Assembly: GCA_012965445.1 (NCBI GenBank)
Contig: DTSJ01000417.1
Coordinates: 1-7,454, forward strand
DNA: 7,454 nt
DNA from: Candidatus Hydrogenedentota bacterium
GTDB lineage: Bacteria; Hydrogenedentota; Hydrogenedentia; Hydrogenedentiales; GCA-2746185
Direction: 5' to 3'
Shown here: positions 5,683 to 7,454 of the stretch, in pieces
Numbering within the stretch: position 1 is the stretch's first letter
Layout: every line of letters begins with the position of its first letter
Position numbers and translations under genes: made by a program
Notes under the pieces: model-generated
What the model was told of the DNA's origin: nothing
The model's database searches: none
Seen by the model: only the letters and a program-made list of their open reading frames with translations

Positions 5683-6141
5683 TCAGTTTCTGATTGCGTG
5701 TGCGAATGCGCCTGTATTCGAAAGCTGGACATAACGCCCTGTAAGGCTATTTTTGCCGAGTGTTCCGCCGTGCCAGGAGATAAGGACCGATCCCGCAGGT
5801 TTACCGCCGGCCAATACATTTGGTACTGCGCGTCCCGGTCCTTCCGCGGGGTCGTCACTGAAGGGCCTCCAGGAAATACCGATATTCGGCTGCATCGTAT
5901 ATTTTTGCGGCGGCTGCCGGACTATAAAACCTTGGTCATCTTGGTACAAATAGACAATATCGATGACGATTGAACTCGACGTTGTGTTCTTCAAGCCGAT
6001 GAATCCTGCGTTTCCAGTTGTAAGTCCTCCTTGTTGCAGGAGACCCGCACTGTCAGAAAAAAACGGTACCGCTAGGGTGTGGCCATCAGCGAGACTCGCT
6101 AGGATCAGGAGCGTTGTGATTAAAGGGCTGGACAATTTCAT
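5683..6141 (-). CDS. Secreted protein of unknown function (152 residues)
   Basis: The protein starts with a signal peptide (K2, hydrophobic stretch 7-18, probable cleavage near 18-20), so export through Sec is expected. The mature part, about 130 residues without cysteine, contains LAVPFFSDSAG, then NAGFIGLKNTT followed by a hydrophobic beta-like strand (SSIVIDIVYLYQDDQG), and later ISWRPFSDDPAEGPG. The pattern suggests a small beta-sandwich (a surface or periplasmic domain of the 'conserved bulk beta-strand' kind), but I cannot assign a named family or role. It is the last of three minus-strand genes, 57 nt after MsrB, and converges on the MutS-like gene with 24 nt between. The start at 6141 has only a weak purine tract (AGAGAG) about 12 nt upstream. 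No alternative start fits the signal peptide better. No convincing terminator lies in the gap to the MutS-like gene. Confidence 0.7.
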   Translation of the reverse strand: MKLSSPLITTLLILASLADGHTLAVPFFSDSAGLLQQGGLTTGNAGFIGLKNTTSSSIVIDIVYLYQDDQGFIVRQPPQKYTMQPNIGISWRPFSDDPAEGPGRAVPNVLAGGKPAGSVLISWHGGTLGKNSLTGRYVQLSNTGAFAHAIRN

Positions 6142-6198
6142 TTGACAGTAATCTCTCTATTAATCTTTTGTAAATGATAGCAATTATTTCAGGATTCG

Positions 6199-6576
6199 TC
6201 AATCACTGGGCTCTAAGTTCAATGATACCGAGTTTAGACAGTAACGCAAGCCCGTCGGCGTCGGTCCATCTGGAAATACATGCCCCAGATGTCCTTCACA
6301 CTTACTGCAAACCACCTCGGTCCGCGTCATCCCAAGCGAACTGTCTACTATTTCCGTTACCGCCTCCGGATCGATCGCCTCAGAGAAGCTGGGCCACCCC
6401 GTCCCCGAATCAAACTTGGTGCCTGACGCGAACAACGCCTGCCCGCAACCGGCGCACAGGTAAGTACCTTCTGTTTTTGTATCGCAATACTTCCCCGTAA
6501 ACGCCCGCTCAGTACCTTTTTCACGCAAAACATGGTACTGCTCATCATCCAGCTTAGACTTCCATTCCTCAGACAT
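6199..6576 (-). CDS. msrB: Peptide-methionine (R)-S-oxide reductase MsrB
   Basis: This 125-residue enzyme reduces methionine-R-sulfoxide in proteins back to methionine, usually with thioredoxin as electron donor. The SelR domain fills the protein. Zinc ligands are C41 and C44 (CAGC) and C90 and C93 (CSKC); the signature SGTGWPSF lies at 57-64, GHLGHVF at 95-101, and the catalytic cysteine is C113 in [11 protein letters not shown]. It is a cysteine form, not selenocysteine. There is no signal peptide, so it is cytoplasmic. The start has a strong GAGGAG (minus strand, 6583-6588) 6 nt upstream. Length is typical of single-domain MsrB, without a fused MsrA. It begins 31 nt after the M28 peptidase stop on the same strand, so the two are probably co-transcribed. 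No other start is as well supported. Confidence 0.95.
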   Translation of the reverse strand: MSEEWKSKLDDEQYHVLREKGTERAFTGKYCDTKTEGTYLCAGCGQALFASGTKFDSGTGWPSFSEAIDPEAVTEIVDSSLGMTRTEVVCSKCEGHLGHVFPDGPTPTGLRYCLNSVSLNLEPSD

Positions 6577-6607
6577 TTCCGGCTCCTCGTTAAATAGGGA
6601 CAGTCAC

Positions 6608-7454
6608 CTATTCGTTGGTCGTTGCTTCCTCTTTCGGCGCGCGCGGCAAAGGCTTCCGCGGCATCAACTCATCCCGCATCGCCGTATGATACACAAACGA
6701 CGCCATCACCACCGCCGACTGCATCAAGTCATCGCGCTGCACGCGGTCAAACACATCCAAGTGCGAATGATGCGTCCGCGTAAAATACTCCAGCTGATCC
6801 TGAATATACTGAAACCCCGGTAGCCCAACACTGTCAAAAGGAACATGATCCGTCGACCCTGTATTCCGCAGCGAAACCGTGTCCGCGCCCACATCATGAA
6901 ACGGTTTCAACCACGCCTCAAATATCGGCTTCACGGCCGCGTTCTCCTGCGTATAAATTCCGCGAATCCGACCACTCCCGTTATCAAGATTATAGTACGC
7001 CGACAACTGCTCGTGCCCCTTCGTCGTATTCAAAGGCCACGTCGCTTTGCGCAGCCACTTAGGCAGTTTCGACTGCTCCTCATCCGTCGTCTCCGGACGC
7101 GACGCAAAATGCTTCTCCACATATCCGCGCGACCCAAGCAATCCCTGTTCCTCACCCGTCCACAACGCAATCCGAATCGTCCGCTTAGGCTTCACCCCAA
7201 TTGCCTTCAAAATCCGCACTGCCTCCATCGCCACCGAAACCCCCGAAGCATTGTCCGTAGCCCCGGTCCCCGTATGCCATGAATCCAGATGCCCGCCCAG
7301 CATAACGACCTCACGCTTCTTCGAGGTCCCCGGAATTTCCGCGATCACGTTGTACCCCTTGGGATCGTCCTCATGAAACGCGGATTTCACATCTATCAAC
7401 AGCTCAACTTTCTTCTCGTCCTTAACAAATCGTACCAGCCGATTGTAATGTTCG
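6608..7454 (-). CDS. M28-family zinc metallopeptidase (carboxypeptidase Q-like), 5' part outside window
   Basis: The frame is open from the right window edge to TAG at 6610-6608, giving 281 residues of the C-terminal catalytic part; the N-terminus, including any signal peptide, is beyond 7454. Numbered from the first complete codon, the di-zinc site of family M28 is complete: H55 in GGHLDSWH, bridging D67 in ATDNASG, catalytic E101 and ligand E102 in TGEEQG, D157 in YNLDNGSG, and H203 in STDHVPF. The motif spacing resembles plasma glutamate carboxypeptidase/carboxypeptidase Q and related aminopeptidases, which trim small peptides outside the cytoplasm. Exact substrate is not predictable. The C-terminus ends in a short basic then acidic tail. 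A TTG at 7399 could be mistaken for a start, but the family-like sequence continues upstream of it. MsrB follows after 31 nt in the same direction. Confidence 0.92.
   Translation of the reverse strand, partial: EHYNRLVRFVKDEKKVELLIDVKSAFHEDDPKGYNVIAEIPGTSKKREVVMLGGHLDSWHTGTGATDNASGVSVAMEAVRILKAIGVKPKRTIRIALWTGEEQGLLGSRGYVEKHFASRPETTDEEQSKLPKWLRKATWPLNTTKGHEQLSAYYNLDNGSGRIRGIYTQENAAVKPIFEAWLKPFHDVGADTVSLRNTGSTDHVPFDSVGLPGFQYIQDQLEYFTRTHHSHLDVFDRVQRDDLMQSAVVMASFVYHTAMRDELMPRKPLPRAPKEEATTNE

Noticed and set aside
1..7454. CRISPR arrays, insertion sequences, tandem repeats, riboswitches
   Set aside because: No regularly spaced repeats, transposase frames, terminal inverted repeats or recognisable riboswitch cores were seen on reading.

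Overview
The window looks like a chromosomal segment from an uncultured, probably Gram-negative-type bacterium of moderate GC content. It carries two exported proteins with Sec-type signal peptides, tRNA genes with encoded CCA ends, and sigma70-like promoters. The HTH-receiver regulator, the membrane-anchored MutS-like ATPase and the short secreted protein are combinations I associate loosely with deep-branching phyla (Planctomycetes-like or Hydrogenedentes-like bacteria). That placement is inference, and nothing in the window is a phylogenetic marker.

Left part (1-1250). A minus-strand gene for an exported DinB-like protein runs off the left edge. It is followed by tRNA-Cys(GCA), a short orphaned receiver-domain tail (743-832), a gene-poor stretch with a good promoter, and tRNA-Leu(TAA).

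Left-centre (1250-1960). Fifty-two bases after tRNA-Leu lies a phage terminase small-subunit gene of near-normal length, split by one in-frame TAA. No other phage gene is visible. A 17-codon leader ORF with a strong Shine-Dalgarno follows and overlaps the start of the next gene.

Centre (1959-5658), all on the plus strand. The order is a receiver plus degenerate-GGDEF response regulator, a promoter, tRNA-Phe(GAA), tRNA-Thr(CGT), an HTH-receiver regulator with the DNA-binding domain in front, and a MutS-family ATPase with four predicted membrane segments and no mismatch-recognition domain. No histidine kinase is visible, so both regulators are orphans here.

Right part (5683-7454), all on the minus strand. 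In transcription order these are an M28 metallopeptidase (its 5' end lies beyond the right edge), methionine sulfoxide reductase MsrB 31 nt later, and a 152-residue secreted protein of unknown function. The last converges on the MutS-like gene with a 24-nt gap. The first two probably share a transcript.

I see no CRISPR array, insertion sequence or convincing rho-independent terminator. The most unusual items are the membrane-tethered MutS-like ATPase beside an inverted-architecture response regulator, the coupled leader ORF, and the in-frame stop in the terminase gene. I cannot show that they form one system.
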